Below, one piece after another: positions 13,201 to 25,226 of a stretch of 64,000 nt of DNA. Source of the stretch: Neckera pumila (Eukaryota; Streptophyta; Bryopsida; Hypnales; Neckeraceae). Location of the stretch: NCBI GenBank assembly GCA_963969595.1, contig OZ018409.1, forward strand, positions 24,875,282-24,939,281. Reading direction: 5' to 3'. The position numbers were made by a program, and so were the translations under genes. The notes beneath the pieces are model-generated. The model was not told the origin of the DNA. It saw only the letters and a list, made by a program, of their open reading frames with translations, and did no database searches. Within the stretch, counting starts at the first letter, position 1. The number at the start of each line of letters is the position of its first letter.

Positions 13201-14173
13201 TCCACAGTAGACTAACCAATTAGATTCCCAAGAAAGAGGGTAAACGCAAGATAAAGGTACGTGCCCTTTCTAAGCCATATATGCAAATCCTAACGACTGC
13301 TCAAACAGCTTGACCACATTGAAGAAAAGGACAAGAAAGAATATTTATAAAAGTACTATCTGCTCGCACATGCAAGAAGATACCAAATATTTCTCCAAAC
13401 ATATGATATTTAGGTAGAGCATTGCAACAAATGCGTGTACATCTCTCTGCAGGTATCAACAGGAAAGAACAAAGCAGACACCGAGAGATGTTAGTACGAC
13501 CCGGGAACCATCTGAAAGCAAATAGAAAACATGTTGAGCTTCGGAAAAACTGAAAGACACGCAAGCAAAGCAAAGGACGTTTGATTTTGAAGTCCGCCAA
13601 GCACAGAACGTCATGCCTGCAGAAGTCTCACATACAGTTTCAGAACAAAGCATTCTTCACTTGAAAGACAGTTGCATCTCAACGGAATAAGACCAGCAAC
13701 CCACCAGTGGCGAACTTAAAAAGTTGTCTGGATTGACATTCTTTCTATCTATGCATTTTCTCTTTCTGCGCATGAAGATATCACTCAATACTGTCTTCCC
13801 ATAACATTGCAGCACATTCACACATCCAGAAAAGCTTCAACCTCACTACGCTGAATTCAGGTCGACTTAACCTCCCATGAACTGAAACCTAGGTTAAAAT
13901 ATTCTTCCTCAAACTGCTAACCTTCCCAATTCATCAATCCAGGTGCTAAATTGAAAGACGTCTGCTCTGACAATCAACAAAGCCACAATTCGACCCCATA
14001 CCACAAATGCCGAGAAAATCGAGAAACCTTCAATTAAATCTTCTATTAATTCACAAAGTCTCGTACATGGCCTAACGAAGATGACCGTCACTGAAATGCG
14101 ATGACGCTCTCCTATTTAATGTAAAAGAGATCAAACCCTAATACTACAATTTTCCCCCAAAATAAAATTAGGT
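10285..14173. other. Intergenic region between ERF and EMC3
   Basis: The first few hundred bases are probably the ERF 3' UTR; a G homopolymer lies near 10713 and a (CA)n run near 11510. The base composition is less AT-rich than the repeat blocks. Minus-strand open frames occur, the longest at 12890-12456 (144 codons), but none resembles a known family or has a clear splice partner. The part nearest 14173 should hold the EMC3 3' UTR. Confidence 0.45.
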
Positions 14174-14935
14174 CTAAGTTTTGAGGAGACTCCTCAACAC
14201 AGACTCAGCTCGTTGCTCGCTCTTGGGCAGCACCCACTCATGCTGCACCAAATCCAAATTATCCTTCTCCGCACCAAGAGCCTTCGCCGGGTCGGCCCCA
14301 AACCCACCCATTTGCATGGCCATCTGCGTCTGCATCATCCGCTGTGTATCATCGATCGCATTCTCCTCCCCGAGAATCAAACTAAACAATCCTCGCAACC
14401 CGAACAAGTTCAAAAAGTACCATGACCTGCTGCTAACATAGCTCACATCCACGGAGCTCAAATCAATCCCGTTCTGCAGCATGGAGCGGAAGCGCTGCGT
14501 GAGCGGGAACGGAATCTTGGCCGCCACGAAGCCGGAGAAGAAGAAGTTCACCCACGCGAACGTCAGCGTCTGCGGGATGATCATGGACAGGTTCTTCTTC
14601 ATCATGTCCATGGCCATGTTGGGGTCCGAGAGCATCTGCGCTTGCACGTTCGAGTTCTGTCCCTTGGGCACGTGGAGAAGCCCGTTCTCCTCGTTGTTGT
14701 AGTACTGCTTGCGCATCTGGAAGGAGCGGGCGGGGATGTAATTGGCGCCGGCCTTGAGGAAACGCGCGCGGAGGACGACTTGCCCCTCCTTAACGGCCTT
14801 GAGGTCGGGGTTGGGCGTGGTGCGCATCATCTTGGACACAAAGTGACGGAGCACGCCAATGAGCACCATGACCAGCGACAGAGGCGCAAGCACCCAGTCG
14901 CGGATCTGCGTGTCCAGCACCAGATCGTTCGCCAT
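14174..14935 (-). CDS. EMC3: ER membrane protein complex subunit 3
   Basis: This intronless frame encodes 253 residues, close to the usual length of EMC3. EMC3 belongs to the Oxa1/YidC/Get1 insertase superfamily and forms part of the ER membrane complex that inserts tail-anchored and multipass proteins. Three hydrophobic segments are visible: about residues 15-33 (VLAPLSLVMVLIGVLRHF), 112-138 (IIPQTLTFAWVNFFFSGFVA) and 173-190 (LNLFGLRGLFSLIL). The N-terminal stretch FLKAGANYIPARSFQMRKQY and the MAMDMMKKNLSMIIPQ block are characteristic. Start ATG at 14935 (MANDLVLD) matches the family start; the frame stays open upstream to 15130 but that part is not EMC3-like. The next gene, ERF, is convergent and almost 4 kb away. 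Confidence 0.95.
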   Translation of the reverse strand: MANDLVLDTQIRDWVLAPLSLVMVLIGVLRHFVSKMMRTTPNPDLKAVKEGQVVLRARFLKAGANYIPARSFQMRKQYYNNEENGLLHVPKGQNSNVQAQMLSDPNMAMDMMKKNLSMIIPQTLTFAWVNFFFSGFVAAKIPFPLTQRFRSMLQNGIDLSSVDVSYVSSRSWYFLNLFGLRGLFSLILGEENAIDDTQRMMQTQMAMQMGGFGADPAKALGAEKDNLDLVQHEWVLPKSEQRAESVLRSLLKT

Positions 14936-15695
14936 CGCTGCTGCTACAAAGCTCGATCGATGAATCCAGCGAAGGGTCCCCCGAACCCTAAACCTGCAAT
15001 TGTTGCTTCGTCTCGCGAGAGCCTGCTCTGGTGTGCACAGAATCAGATTCTGTAAGGGAAGCGTTCGAATGAATGAATTAATCGTTGTTTTCGAAACTTT
15101 CCCATCCATGAGGATGAATGACTCAAGCAACCCTGTAATAGGGTTGAGTTGAGTTTTACCAGCTATTTTCCTTTGATTCCCAAATTGAACTGGTTTTCCA
15201 GGTTATTTTCTCTATTTTTTTACTTGAAATAGGGTAATGATTTTTTCATTGGTATTTTGCCAATGTTTCACATTGCCAATGTGTGTTTTTTTCAATTCCA
15301 CCGGCTAACTTTGAACTAGCCGCCGATTCTTCCCAAACATTGTCTTGTAACAATGTGGCGGTGTAAGAGTGACAAAGAATCCTTTTATGTAAGACAGAAG
15401 TGCAGATTCTTACATTTGGAATTTTGTGTAAAAAGGGGAGGTCTTGTATAATAGTTTGACCTCTAATGAGTGCTCTTGGTTTTTTTAAAGCAAATGATTT
15501 ACAAAGTACCAAAAAAGACTAGCTTGGCATTTCAAAGTTAATGCCACATTCAAGACACTCGATAGCATGTGACATATCCCCAACAATATCTCCATCTCTA
15601 ATTGTAGAACATCTTCAACATGATTCTTTTTCATTTATTTTGTGCAATGCAATGCATCTTTGCTAGAGTAATGTAATTGTTTACATCTATATAAA
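14936..15695. other. Upstream region of EMC3
   Basis: This holds the EMC3 5' UTR and presumed promoter. No clear TATA box or conserved element was recognised. AT content rises after about 15150, and nothing else is evident up to the MITE at 15696. Confidence 0.4.
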
Positions 15696-16005
15696 CATTA
15701 GATGATATTTGGAGGTCTTGGAGGGCCATTTGAGGCCCATTCTCCGATCTGCCCAAATTCGGTGAACACTGGTACGGGTGTGTTAGAATTTTTTTTTTTC
15801 AAAAAAGAAAAGAAAAGAAAAAAGAAAAGATCAAAATATCATTTTAAGCAAATTTTTTTTTTTTTTTTTTTTTTTTTTCCAAAAATGACGTGGTAGTAGT
15901 TGTGCCACGTCAGCCAACTGTTGCAGCTGCGTTCCTGCAGTCTGGGAACGTAGCAGACAGCAGGGGAACTTGGAGCCTTCCAAGACCTCCGAATCTCATC
16001 GAATG
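15696..16005. mobile_element. MITE, CATTAG family 1, copy C
   Basis: This is the best-preserved copy. The left end CATTAGATGATATTTGGAGG continues into GTCTTGGAGGGCC; the right end is the complement of CATTCGATGAGATTCGGAGG. The interior has AGAAAAG and long T runs, GACGTGGTAG and GTGCCACGTCAGCC, the last a short palindromic pair around TGACGTGG. It is related to 1816-2097 and 2996-3269. Confidence 0.85.
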
Positions 16006-18235
16006 TGTGCAAAATTTGGATGAAATTTAAATCCCTCATCCCAAAGAATGTACATTCATCCAAAAAGGAGTGATATTGTTGTTAAAATATACAACGATTC
16101 AATGATTTCATCCATTGAAAATGGGGGAATATGTTGCTTGATGTTTCCTTGTAAAATTATATTGCTTTTGAATGAAATATCACTCTAAAAGTTAATTTTA
16201 ATCTCCAATGGTCCGTCAAAAGTTCATTTAGGCATAATATCATGTCTAATATCACTTATATGTTCTACTTTTGTAATTTTCTATTTAACTTCCAACCAAT
16301 GTCAAGTCCCTTAGTGTGCAAAAGCAAAACCAATTTCATCATTGATGATATCGGTGTATAGTGGGAAGCCTTGATTCAAGGGCATTCTTGCCTATGATGG
16401 CATTGCCTTGAGAATAAGGGTAGAGTTCAAGCTCAAGGGATAGTGCCATCACAAGCAAGAATGCTTGAGAATCGAGGCTTTTTATTGCAGTAATCAATGG
16501 GCAGTTGCGTATTGATAAGGAGACTATGATAATGCCAAAATACTATTATTTGGTGTTGATAGTGCCCAATCTTGTAAACAATGCCAACTCTAGGAATTGA
16601 AAAATTATGCTTTATAACATTAGATTTTTTGTAAAGGGAGCCCAAGGTCTAATGCTTAACATATTATTTTGAACATGAATAGTAGCATTTGACAAATTTC
16701 TATAATAACAACAAAAGTGCAATTTTTGCCTTGCCAAAGTAACATTTTGGTGGAACCGCATGTTTATTATCCATCGGCTTTTCATCCACCCAAAAAATTA
16801 GAATAGTCTTCAATATTAAATTATCAGAGATGCTTAAATACTACATGTATTATTCTAGTTATTTTTTGCATTTCTAACTTCATTTTTTTTCTAAAATTAC
16901 ATTTTGGATAGCAAAAGACAAACTTAACCATTGGATGTAGTGACATGTAGAAGTTAGGTCGAGGGACCTAATTCCAAACCTTTAAGAAATTTTGGTCATG
17001 AAAACTAATGTAAAAAATGTATTTTAGACAGCTTGAAAAGGTCTTGTTTCTGCAATCCCCCCCCCTTTGGTTGGAAAAATCTACAGCCATTGATCTTGAT
17101 TCAGAAAAAAATTCCCTCCCTCTTGAATGATGTTGATTCCCAATTAAGAAAGTAAACAATTGTTGTTGATTGCTGTCGTGGGAGACAATCTTGGTTATCG
17201 AGAAGATTAGGCTTTGGAGCTTTGGAGTACATAATAAAGAATACGAAATGTGGAACTTATATGAAATATATATGTATTCATTAGAAATATGGATATGAAT
17301 TATGCAGATCTATGCTAAATACATATGACAATCTAAATCCCATATTGATTGCACTCCAAGCAACTTTCAAAAAATACAAATATGAGGTGAAGGGTGGGTA
17401 TTTCACAAGCAATCATCTCATTTTTTCAACCAGTGACAAAACGACACGTGTACTCTCCTAAAATATTCATGTCTGCTTTTCACAGAAAACAACACTTTTG
17501 TCACTTTGCACCTAGAGATCTACAGAGTATGCATCTTCTGGGTGTTAACGTTAACTACATATTCTTATAATTATATTACACATCATTGAAATAAACACAT
17601 TCAAATAGCAAACTTGAATGGAATAACCATTCTTCTCAATCCATCTTTGTAAGGTGCTTTAATTTGACCCCCTAAAAGAATCTAATTGGTCAAAGAATGT
17701 ATATAGATTTGGAAATGGAAAGGAACTTCAAGGGGACATGATTAATCAATGCACTTTATTGGAAATGGAGATATAGTCCCTCTCCCTTTCAAAGTTATGC
17801 CCTTGGCCCATGATGTAATTTTATTTTCTAACTCAGGGGCAAAGGCAAAGCTCAAAAACAATGATATTGGGTTATGTCCAAGATTCAAGGTAAAAACCAA
17901 TATTAAGCCTTGGTTGTGTAACAATGCAATTCCTCTTGATTATTAATTATAGTCCTATAGGAGACTCAATAGAAAGTCCTTAAGCCTTTAAGGACAAAGG
18001 AAGTATGGTTGACCATTTTGATTGATCATATTGTCGAGAGTAAAATTTAAATGCCAAAAAAATTCATATGATAAGATGGATTAAAGAACATTGTATGTGT
18101 TGGTTAAGAGAAGTATGTTTTTGAAGAAATAAATATCTTGGTAAAAATTGTTTAAAATTACCAACAATTATGAAGTCAGAATATGGTTGTCCTCATCCTT
18201 ATCAAAAAAAATTTGAAATACATTTTTCAAAGGAT
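16006..18235. other. Gene-free AT-rich DNA
   Basis: Only short random frames and A/T runs are present. No repeat family or RNA gene was recognised. Confidence 0.5.
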
Positions 18236-18341
18236 CATTAGAGGAAAAACGGGGTTTTGGAAAGGCTACTCCATAGCCCTCCGAGGATCCCGTGGATTGG
18301 TTTATTATGGGCTTTATAATTATTTTTCCCCTATACCCGCC
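18236..18341. mobile_element. Possible short MITE, CATTAG family 2
   Basis: The start CATTAGAGGAAAAACGGGG and the following GGCTACTCCATAGCCCTCCG resemble the ends of the element at 28152-28502. The right end (ATTTTTCCCCTAT) is only an approximate inverted match, so the border is uncertain. Confidence 0.35.
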
Positions 18342-18423
18342 CACCTACAGTTTCATTATTAGCTCAATTGTCAGATACTTGGCAATAGTTTAAAATCCAA
18401 AAACAAAGGACTAAAAAATTAGG

Positions 18424-18989
18424 GATAAGATACTATAATGCACCTTAACCCTGATTTTTAAACACTTTTTAATAATTTGTATAATTTTGAGTGTTTTTTG
18501 GCAAAAAAAAGGCCTTGGTCCTTTAAGGATTAATGATGGTCATAGGATAGTTTGGGGACATTTTCTTATTTTGGCACAATTTGGTGTTAAATGTCAAAAA
18601 TTGCATTCAGAAATGAATCCTACAAGTTATTTTTTCAATAAGATGCTCTAATTGCCCGAAAAACAAGATTGTCCATAATTCTCTTATAACAAATCCAAAT
18701 GAAATTAATCAAAGCTTTCTTGATAGACAAAAATATTATCTATAAGAAAAAAACATAAGAAAAAAAAAGTTAAAATTTTGTAATTTTTTTTGGTTGCCCC
18801 CTTTTAGCTTATTTGGACATAAGTTTTGTTCTGGGGCACCAATTGAAAAAAAATATATATATTCCCACGAAGCTTATTAGTTTTTCTATCTTCAAAAAAA
18901 AAAAAAAAGCAGGACAAAAATTTAGCCCGTAGGTAGCTACCCGAAATCGCATTTGTCCCTTGCAGAGACAACAGTCCTTCAGGAGTTAA
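18424..18989. mobile_element. Two partial TTAA-ended elements, abutting
   Basis: From about 18540 to 18989 the sequence is a reverse-oriented copy of the left part of the element at 26138-27073. Its tip is TTAACTCCTGAAGGACTG, and shared blocks include the complements of GATTTCGGACAGGTACCTA and AAGCTTCGTGGGAATATA. Just before it, 18485-18533 is a right end in the forward orientation (GTGTTTTTTGGC ... CCTTTAAGGATTAA). The locus therefore joins pieces of two copies. Confidence 0.65.
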
Positions 18990-19038
18990 CCAATTTTTTT
19001 TTATCCACCAATATGTGAACTTCATTGACACTTGGTGA

Positions 19039-19190
19039 GTTACAAAATGAGAAGAGGAAGTCTTTAAGGAATTGGGGTTGTATCCTTTGTGGGATTTGTG
19101 TCTTCATTCATTTGACAATGTCCCACATGGGTTGTGAACCGTACCACAACTTCAATCTGTAAAGACCTCCCCTTCTCATCTTGTTATTCA
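19039..19190. repeat. Imperfect inverted repeat (fold-back)
   Basis: The left arm around 19041-19082 (ACAAAATGAGAAGAGGAAGT, then TTTAAGGAATTGGGGTTGT) recurs inverted at 19142-19188 with several mismatches. The middle adds a smaller stem (TGTGGGA / TCCCACA). It may be a small fold-back element; no class was assigned. Confidence 0.6.
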
Positions 19191-19208
19191 CAAATTAAAT
19201 TAACTTTG

Positions 19209-19297
19209 GTTTCAAATAATCCAAATTAAGTGTCTATTGAAGCTAGTTGCCTTTGGCAATTAGCTTCAATAGCCACTTAATTTGGATTATTTGAAAC
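19209..19297. repeat. Near-perfect 42-bp-arm hairpin with 5-nt loop
   Basis: Left arm 19209-19250 and right arm 19256-19297 are complementary at 40 of 42 positions, with loop CTTTG between them. The arms begin GTTTCAAATAATCCAAATTA and end TATTTGAAAC. Transcribed from either strand it would fold into a simple 89-nt stem-loop. It lies next to the inverted repeat at 19039-19190. Confidence 0.9.
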
Positions 19298-22200
19298 TTG
19301 ATTTTTTTTCAGTGAAGTCAAATAAAATCCAATGTGGCTTGATTGAATTTAATTTGACCATTGAAAACAATTAAGTTTGTAACGTTAAAAACTGCGGATA
19401 CAATGGTCCATGTATTTAAAAACAAAACAAAACAAAAACTGCGGATATAATGGTCCATATGCTTAAAAAAACACTTAGACTTGCATTAAAAATCTTGTTG
19501 TTTTTAATTCCGGAGATTAAAACCTCTATCACTTCTTACTCATCAAAGACTGAAGCAGCTAAGGCAATTCCATGTTTTGTCATTTGTGACTTTTTTCACA
19601 CCCTCAATGTTTTGTCGCTATTTCAAGGAATGAGAAGCAATAAGATTTGCAGTAGTGACAATTTGCCCAATCATGGGTTGTGACTTTTTTCATTCTCTCC
19701 ATGATTTGTTGTTGCTATTTTCAAGAAATGAAAAGCAATAGGGTTTGGATTAGTGACAGTTTGCCCAATCATTCACACTTGCACAATTGTAGTGACAATT
19801 TTCCCAATCATGGGTGAACACAAAGTTCAGTTGTGATATGTAGAAAACATATTGATTACAAATCACACTTGCACCAAACAATGCAAGAATGCACAATTGG
19901 AATGTCCTATGCAAAAGTTATAAGGTTCACAGCTCAATAGATAAATCATTTTACAACTGACATGCACATTAAATGTTGAGGTGGTATAAGGTTCAAAACC
20001 AAATATGTACTTGTTGCATAAAAGTTTAGTGTTATATATTCAAGTGGTGTCACAATTAAGGTAGAAATACCCAATTGAGTTACCATTTTGTTGTACAGTT
20101 AGGTCCACTTCATTTACAAATTACCAATTTGAGGTATTCAATTTTTGTTGTACAATTTATAGTATAATTGTTATATTTTGGTCAGCAAAATTATCATTGC
20201 ATCCTTATGCAATCCCACTGAAGCATACCAAATTTCAGCTTCAAAAAAGAAAAATTTATTTTCTTTTTTCACAAAGAGAAATTTATTTCACAAAATTTGG
20301 TCATATAACGCCTCATCTTGAGCCCTTACTAGGAACTCATACTTTTGTTACTTAATAAGGTGTTTTTTAATATGAAAGATGTGCATATGGATGTTTCCTA
20401 CATATCAATGCAATCAAACTAAAAAAATTCATCATCAATTGTTTTCAATAAATATTATGTAAAACCATGAAAATTGACTTCAAAAATTTGTCAAAAATGG
20501 AATCTTTCTTTTTTAAAGCTGAAATTTGGTATGCTTCATTGGGATTGTAAAAAATTTGGGGTTTAATAATGAAGACAAAAATTCCATCTTTTTCTATAAT
20601 ATGCAATAAAAATTGGAATGGCTCACATTGACAATTTATAAATGAATTGTACATGACTATTTAGTAAAATACAATTCATTTAGAAAAAGCTCTAGAGCAC
20701 TAAAAAAATGATCGAATTTTGAAATTCCAAAGTGCATTGGAATTGCAACAAAGTGCACTTCAACTTCATAACAAGTAAAAGATGAATAATTTAAAATCAT
20801 ACAACAATTTGGATGTTTTCAATACTATCTACCATTTCATAGAAGATAGTCAAAGATATTTTGCAATAGGGTCAAGAACAAGCAAGAAATCATACAAGCA
20901 ATTCAAATGGTATCAAATCAAATATCTCTAAAGCAATTGTGAAGGTTCAGTTTTTATATGCACCATTGAAAACAAGTTGCAATTTCCCAAATGTTGGCAA
21001 CACTAAATAGTACTCAATGTATAGAAAACATCAAACTCTTTATGTGGTTTCAATTGCATATATGTGTGTAATGACAATAAAGTAGACTTCAATGTAATTC
21101 CAACGCAATTCAAAATTCAAAATTCTATTGAATTTTGAGCATACACAGCCGTCCTAAAGTTGACATAATCTCAATAAGGTGCAAAAATTTGTAAATGAAC
21201 TGTACCCCACTATACAATACATGAAACTTTAGAAGCATTATCAATATGACCTAAATTAGTAAATGTCTCCAAATTTACATGTGGAACATGATTGTAAAAT
21301 AAGAGAGCCTTTATTCATAGAAATCATGAAAACTCTCCTATTAAACACATTGATGATAGTTATACTAGAGAGATTTTATCTAGATTGAAATATGAAACTT
21401 TGGTCATCATCAATTGTGGCAGTAGTGTCATTGGGGAAAAACAAGATGCGTAGGCCACAAAAGAATCTCCTTCAAAAACAATATTATATGTCTACATCAA
21501 GGAACTTGTTTTTGCAACAGATTATTCTTGAGAATTGAATAATATTGTTTGTAAAGCCTTGGGGATCACTAACAAATATCTATTGTAACCACATGCGTTA
21601 AAAAGGGTATTTAAATACAGACTACCACACATTTAGAATTCTTGAGGTATATTCAAGATTTATTCTATAATATTCTGGCCCCTTATGATAGGCGGATAAA
21701 AAAATCAGTCAAATATTCTACTCTATTATACAACTAGTATGCTTGGCAGTACTTCATTCACTGCACAAATGTAGAATTACCAATCTCCCATACACTTTGG
21801 TTAATCGGATACCCCAAACCCGTATGTGAGAGATGACCTTGCTTACCATAGACATTCAAAATCCAAGTATTAATGTTGAACTGGGAATCTATGTCAAGAT
21901 CGACAATGTAATAAAGAAAAGATGCTGAAAAAGACATGACAATATATTGAAACCCCGTAGCTGAGCAATTCCTTTCCATGAGAGACTCTTCATATGCTGC
22001 ACACAATCATCACATAAAAATGAGCTCTTAAATGCGAGAGAAACCATAGAAGAAATGTAAAGAATTTCTAAGCAAGATGTGTAATTATTTTACCCTATAT
22101 ATGCCGAAATAATCGATATCTTCGTACAACTGAAAAAAACACACGGGGAAACCGACTGCTGAATAATATGGAGCATGTGTCCTTTTTCGAGTTTTTTCAA

Positions 22201-22667
22201 TGCAGGTTGAAGACTCAGGCTGACCATATTCTCTCCATACATTACAGGTCTATTTATTTCTCTAATACATTTTTATACATTTGAGGACATGCAAGACGTC
22301 GTTCACTGCGGTCACGCAACGAGGAATGAGCGAAAATCAGAGTTCTAAACCAGAAAGTGTAAGCGTACAAGAAATTGATACAGGAGCTTCGTACCTTGCA
22401 ATCAGGGTGGGTATAAGGTTTTCTAAATCATGCTTCCATAGCCTGTCTTCTCTCAAAGCGTCAGTTGGGACAGGAGTACTAGAAAAGACATGTCAAGTAG
22501 ACCCGGTGTTCTAACGGCAACAATTAAAGTCCAATCCGAAGAAGAGCGCATCTGTAAAAACCAGAAGGTAAATGAGGCCAAATCCTAGCGGATCTCTTCT
22601 CCAGAAACTTCTTTGATCGGTGATTTCCACGCATGTGATGAGAAGGATACGCGAACGTTGCGTGTTG
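19298..22667. other. Gene-free AT-rich DNA
   Basis: No coding region was recognised. A tRNA-related SINE-like patch lies near 19911-20010. The last ~400 bases are probably downstream sequence of the minus-strand gene that ends at 22668. Confidence 0.45.
19911..20010 (+). repeat. Possible tRNA-related SINE fragment
   Basis: TATGCAAAAGTTATAAGG is followed by a box-A-like piece (CAGCTCAATAGATAAAT) and, about 60 bases on, an exact pol III box-B consensus (GGTTCAAAACC). The leading part recurs at 47096, with AGTTCAATTGGTAGATT at the box-A position. There is no cloverleaf, so it is not a tRNA gene. Confidence 0.4.
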
Positions 22668-24185
22668 CTAAGACCCTTCATCCTGGTTGGTTCCCTTGGT
22701 TTCGTTGGTTTCAACTTCCGACTTTTCAATACAAGCCCGCAAGTCATCGATCACCGATGAAGGTGCAGTCGATGCATTACGCAGGGTCTGGACACGATCC
22801 ATCATGAATTCTTCCAGAATAATTCCTACACATAGACAAAAATACTTGAAAATGAAACACAGTATAATCAGATGAAGATAACTCAAAGCAAAAACTCTAA
22901 AGCTGAAAGCTAATGGTGAAACCTATAATCCATGAGATAAAGCAGAATAGGCACACATAAACGAGGAAATACTAAAGCCGTTGTGTACCACAGATCCCAT
23001 CTCCTATTGACTGACCCCTGCTCCCAACAACTCATCTCTTCCAAGACACTTGGTTGGGCATCAACTAAGCAAGTTAGGAATAAGCATGACTAGGCAAAAT
23101 GTGTGGCCACTCATCTTTGAATGAAAAACAGGGGTTGTTTACTGTCCATTTAATAGTGATCTGCAACCTTCTGGTTTGAATGAAGCACAGGAAATCATTA
23201 TACGTTGAGTAATTTGAAAAAACTAATCTCAGAGAGTTTGGCTCTTGTACCCAAAGTGATCTCTAAACTGGTCTCCCAATGAAAAAACACTCGTACATAT
23301 TGGTGAAAATGCTCAAAGTGACGCAAAGAATATCCTCAACCTCCTATTGTACCACGCAAGCACTCATTCCTGATCTCAAACAAATGGTCAATACGAAAAC
23401 TAAATGTTCCCCCCATATTTCCTTAGAGTTGAAATATGTAAATATTAACACATTTAAGAGGGAGGAAAACGCAATGACACCAGAGAGAAGGAGTATTTGG
23501 GTTTAGGGTTCAGGCAGAGGCTCCTACCAATAGCACGCAGTCCAGCAGGGGTCAAGAGCCCATTGAGTGATTTTTCTCGTGTGCTCCGCACACGCTCCAT
23601 AGCCAGCTGCTTCACACTCACCATCAAGTCCTGTAGCATCCCAAAGTACGCTGTGTCAAACTCTTTCCAATTTGCTCCAAATCAGAGTCAAATGACACGA
23701 ATTACTGAACGTTCGGGTCAGACTCAGTATTTCATTGTAAAAATTCAATTTCCACATCACATTTCAAGAGTTTATGACCAACTACAATAGTCACAAATAG
23801 ATGACATGCGTCACTGCTTTCGCAAAAAATTAATAAATTTATGTCCAATTTAACCCAAAGTAGAGTTTAGGGCACTCACTAATTGACATTCCGAAAGAGA
23901 TTTTGTCCATTCAACGTCACCATCGCTAGTGTTTCCCCATTCGATTTTCCTGCGCTTCCTCTTCTTCTGGCTCTTCACCTCCGCAGTACTCATCTCCCTC
24001 GGTAAGCTCGTCATCTCGACCGGCGAGGAAGTACTACTCTTTCTGCGTACCACTTCAACAACATAAACACCGATCCCCCCCTCCAAATCGCCCTCAGAAA
24101 CATTAGAAGCCATTAAACCCTGTACCCAATCCTGAGACATGTTCCCTGGCGCCGAAGTTCCCCCGTCAGGGCAGCGTAAGCCCAT
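22668..24185 (-). CDS. Unidentified three-exon protein, probably nuclear
   Basis: Predicted exons are 24185-23880, 23630-23528 and 22825-22668. All junctions are GT-AG with matching phases (0, then 1), giving 188 residues, or 173 from the second ATG at 24140. The N-terminal half is polar and contains a strong basic patch, KSQKKRKRRK (about residues 72-81), which could be a nuclear localisation signal. The C-terminal half is helical: ECQLDLMVSVKQLAMERVRS, then SLNGLLTPAGLRAI joined by splicing to GIILEEFMMDRVQTLR, ending in an acidic Glu/Thr tail. I do not recognise the family. Frame continuity across three exons and the regular helical spacing argue that it is real. No partner is suggested by its neighbours. 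Confidence 0.65.
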
Positions 24186-24930
24186 AAAATTAAAAAAAAT
24201 TAAAAAAAATTATTTTCTTTTTGGGTGTGTTTGTGTGTTTGCAATGTCTCTTCCTTCGTCAGCGCTGACGGAATTTTTTTTTAAATAAAAAATAAAAATT
24301 TGAGATCTCTTTCTTTGCAACTCAATCATCTGCGGTTGTGCACAGCAATGCGAAGCCCTCGTTAATTTATTTTTGATAATTCGTGATTTCTAATGTACTT
24401 GCCTCTGATAATTTTGAAAATTAGTAAAATACAGTAATAGGTCAGCTTGCGCTAATTATATATAGCGTGACTTTAGTAATTAGTGTCGCAAGCACTAACA
24501 GGATACATCAGAGTAGTGATGTGTTTAGGGACGCACCTAATAGTAAAGCCGGCCATCAGCTCCTGACGTACTTCTCATATTGCCATGCCGTCGGGTAAAC
24601 CTGCAACGTGTGATATCATCTACATCCGCGTCCAATTGCTCAAATCCAATCGCCTCCTCCCCAGAAAAAGAACCTGGGCCATAGATGTTGTGGAATAGTA
24701 CATTTCCTGTTCACAGTTCAGCAAGGACAATTATGAAGTCATGAGTCAGTCCAGAATCTGATCATTTAACAAAATACGTAGGTTCGCAGAATATGCACAG
24801 CTTGCCCCGAACATATTTTTCAAGGGACAAAAGCTCCAAGGACATTTACTTGCGTGGACATTAAAGAGGAAATAGAAGTACATTGTGCCAGACGTAATCC
24901 ACGACCACAACCACGTTTGGAATCACACTT

Positions 24931-24972
24931 ACCGTACACTTGAACTGATTTCACCTTATGAGGCTGTGTAGC
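24931..24972 (-). pseudogene. RPS16: First-exon remnant of ribosomal protein uS9 (RPS16)
   Basis: Minus-strand codons read ATQPHKVKSVQVYG and are followed directly by a canonical donor, G then GTAAGT (24932-24927). This matches the start of cytosolic uS9/S16, where SVQVFG precedes the RKK motif. The initiator ATG is missing; the codon before A is TTT. No second exon (RKKTAVAV...) was found on this strand down to the next gene. Some resemblance to CKRGRGL continues to about 24890 in the putative intron. Upstream lie a TATA box and telo boxes typical of ribosomal protein genes (25021-25226), so this looks like a broken duplicate that kept its promoter. The identification rests on 14 residues and is moderate. 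Confidence 0.5.
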
Positions 24973-25020
24973 AAATGTCAACTTATGAATGTCTAATGGT
25001 AACAGCAAACTGATGCAAGG

Positions 25021-25226
25021 CCTAAACCCTAAACCCTAAAACCCGCCCTCTAAACCCTAGCGAGAACCCGAATCGCAAATCGGGCACAGGAATTGTGTAA
25101 TTCTCAACCTTAGCTCCGAGAACAGGCGGAATAATACGAGATTTCCAACACTCGTAGACAAAGCTCCATAAAATGAACTGGTTCCAATCAATCAAGGCCA
25201 ACAATCGAAAACGCCGTATATATAAG
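25021..25226 (-). promoter_or_regulatory. TATA box and telo boxes of the RPS16 remnant
   Basis: On the minus strand TATATATA lies within 25216-25224 (context GGGGCTTATATATACGGC). About 180 bases downstream come three AAACCCTA telo-box units at 25021-25041 and one at 25051-25060, read on the plus strand as CCTAAACCCTAAACCCT. Telo boxes in 5' leaders are known for plant ribosomal protein and translation genes. The run is too short to be a former chromosome end. Confidence 0.55.

Noticed and set aside
25021..25060. Interstitial telomere scar
   Set aside because: Only four AAACCCTA units, placed downstream of a TATA box next to an RPS16-like exon; better explained as telo boxes in a 5' leader.
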